Below the pieces are notes generated by a model. The model had not been told where the DNA came from. It saw only the letters and a program-made list of their open reading frames with translations, and ran no database searches. Position numbers and translations under genes: made by a program. Positions 63,140 through 64,000 of a DNA stretch of 64,000 nucleotides are shown here, in pieces. The DNA comes from Arthrobacter sp. M2012083 (lineage in GTDB: Bacteria > Actinomycetota > Actinomycetes > Actinomycetales > Micrococcaceae), in NCBI RefSeq assembly GCF_000281065.1, contig NZ_AKKK01000047.1, positions 140,854 to 204,853 of the forward strand, written 5' to 3'. Position 1 is the first letter of the stretch, and each line of letters opens with the position of its first letter.

Positions 63140-63550
63140 TCAAGAATGAAAGTATCCGCGATGCCGGTTCAACGAGGCGTGGGCTGCCCGGATGACGTTT
63201 GACCGTGACGCCAGGCAGCGGTCGGCTGTCTGTTGCAGGGAAGGGAGTGCTTGGGTGGCGTCGTCGAAGTGGTTTCCCCGGATCATCGATTCGATGGCCC
63301 TGCATTGGTGCTCTGTTTCAAGGGCGCCAACCATAGCGGAACTGATCTTGAGGCTGAGCAAGGCTGTCGTGGTCTCGGCCTCGTCCTGTTCCTCACATGC
63401 GTGGACGATCCTTTCCACCCGCTGGGGGAGCATCGCGAGGTACTTTGCCAAGAACCTCATGGCGGGCTTCGGGTCACCAAGTTCATCGGCCAGGGATTGA
63501 ATTCTGCTGACGTCCCACTCGCTGGAGACGGGATTACGCGGTGGCTTCAT
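63140..63550 (-). CDS. Hpt-like domain protein lacking the phospho-accepting histidine
   Basis: The 136-residue helical protein resembles histidine-phosphotransfer domains: RFLAKYLAMLPQRVERIVHACEEQD, then LLSLKISSAMVGALE. In true Hpt domains the second segment reads His-x-Leu-Lys-Gly-Ser-Ser; here the His position is Leu65 and Gly is Ile69, so phosphotransfer is not expected. The start overlaps the end of the upstream 62-residue gene by 17 bases, so the two are coupled. No histidine kinase is in view. Confidence 0.65.
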   Translation of the reverse strand: MKPPRNPVSSEWDVSRIQSLADELGDPKPAMRFLAKYLAMLPQRVERIVHACEEQDEAETTTALLSLKISSAMVGALETEHQCRAIESMIRGNHFDDATQALPSLQQTADRCLASRSNVIRAAHASLNRHRGYFHS

Positions 63551-63722
63551 CCTCGGCCCCTGAGGTGGTGGTGACGTGACGGGGGATGGGCTTGCCGTCA
63601 GCCGCAGTTGCGGTGGCCGGTGCGGGCTGCTTCACAGCGGCGGTCTTGGTGTCCTGCGTGGATTTCGCGGTGGAACGTTGGCCGTGGACGGCGGGAGTGG
63701 AAATGGTGCTCGGTGCGCCCAT
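63534..63722 (-). CDS. Small Thr/Ala-rich protein of unknown function
   Basis: The 62-residue, low-complexity sequence (PAVHGQRSTAKSTQDTKTAAVKQ) has no hydrophobic segment or recognisable motif and is likely disordered. AAAGGAA lies about 9 nt before its ATG, which supports real translation. Its stop overlaps the start of the Hpt-like gene. It follows the TasA-like gene on the same strand, so the three may form one unit. Confidence 0.5.
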   Translation of the reverse strand: MGAPSTISTPAVHGQRSTAKSTQDTKTAAVKQPAPATATAADGKPIPRHVTTTSGAEDEATA

Positions 63723-63841
63723 GCCTGACGTTCCTTTCGTGTATTCGTTTAGTTTGTGCAGCCAGGTTCAAGGCCGGGTGGGCAATGGCCTCAAGACTTG
63801 TTCAGGAGTTGGCCGTGTGACTGGATCAAGAGAGTGGACCG

Positions 63842-63876
63842 GGGACCGGCCTGAAGGGCAAGCAGGCCGGCCCCCG
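63842..63876. terminator. GC-rich hairpin downstream of the TasA-like gene
   Basis: gggaccggcctg (63842-63853) pairs with caggccggcccc (from 63863) with one mismatch. It lies about 45 bases beyond the TasA-like stop on the minus strand. No U-tract is present. The rest of the 63723-63918 gap holds only the ribosome site of the 62-residue gene. Confidence 0.45.
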
Positions 63877-63918
63877 GGGACCTGGGAGGAACGTTCCCGG
63901 TTCCTTGTGGTGTTGCGC

Positions 63919-64000
63919 TTATTTGGTGGTTTCGGTGCGCTGGGTGCCGGTGAAGGCGAAGGCGATGGTGGAGGTGGCGCCTTGGAAGTCGTTGTTCGCG
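63919..64000 (-). CDS. TasA/camelysin-like protein (3' end only)
   Basis: The 26 codons before a TAA (top-strand TTA at 63919-63921) read NNDFQGATSTIAFAFTGTQRTETTK. This ending resembles the C-terminus of TasA/CalY-type proteins, which carry SipW-dependent signal peptides and form surface or matrix fibres. The remainder lies beyond the window, so the call rests on a short piece. Confidence 0.5.
   Translation of the reverse strand, partial: ANNDFQGATSTIAFAFTGTQRTETTK

Overview
The window reads as a chromosome segment of a high-GC actinobacterium of the Micrococcaceae (Arthrobacter/Paenarthrobacter type). The reasons are frequent GTG and TTG starts, mycothiol genes (ino1, mshA), a GroES/GroEL1 pair with CIRCE operators, a galU-folate cyclo-ligase-FmdB neighbourhood like that of mycobacteria, a TreX-TreY-TreZ trehalose operon and a TasA/camelysin-like gene at the right edge. 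Genus assignment is inference; no 16S gene is present.

Layout. 0-8 kb: end of rpsI, glmM, a divergent coaA/M15-peptidase pair, then glmS-acpS-nnr (cell-wall precursors, CoA/ACP maturation, NAD(P)HX repair). 7.8-14.2 kb: glgX-treY-treZ, which convert glycogen or maltodextrin to trehalose. 14.3-20 kb: an aldo/keto reductase, ino1, a convergent array of short repeats, fhs and mshA. 20-23 kb: a GNAT enzyme, a GH4 glycosidase and a PfkB sugar kinase. 23.1-27.2 kb: alr-tsaE-tsaB-rimI-tsaD (D-alanine and tRNA t6A synthesis). 27.3-32.4 kb: a YbdK-type ligase, a probable zinc-starvation pair (COG0523 protein plus zinc-free ribosomal protein L36), a shikimate-dehydrogenase-like enzyme, a THUMP-like methyltransferase and a small membrane protein. 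32.4-34.6 kb: groES-groEL1 behind two CIRCE sites. 34.7-42.3 kb, the most accessory-looking part: a TPR-LuxR regulator, a SemiSWEET-like protein, a flavin monooxygenase-like enzyme and two tandem acyltransferase-3/SGNH proteins. 42.5-52.8 kb: guaB, an ABC exporter, guaB3, glpD, an orphan PTS EIIA, SURF1, DUF3817 and guaA. 53-57 kb: a 1,393-residue SF1-helicase-like protein with a degenerate P-loop and a C-terminal nuclease-like domain. 57.2-62.6 kb: a SAF protein, a CIRCE-preceded FmdB/Ruc-like zinc ribbon, folate cyclo-ligase, galU, rimJ-like, a membrane protein and a Rossmann protein. 62.6-64 kb: tRNA-Ala(CGC), DUF1905, an Hpt-like protein without its phospho-histidine, a small low-complexity protein and the end of a TasA-like gene.

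Cross-cutting signals. About eighteen genes have a TANNNT -10 hexamer ending 6-7 nt before the start codon, which points to widespread leaderless transcription and was used to choose several starts. Stress control is visible as three CIRCE sites (two at groES, one at the FmdB/Ruc-like gene) and one candidate Zur site. The best candidates for something under-described are the degenerate helicase-nuclease protein, the GCACAGGT motif clusters on both sides of the acyltransferase pair, the convergent repeat array after ino1, and the Hpt-like/TasA-like cluster at the right edge.
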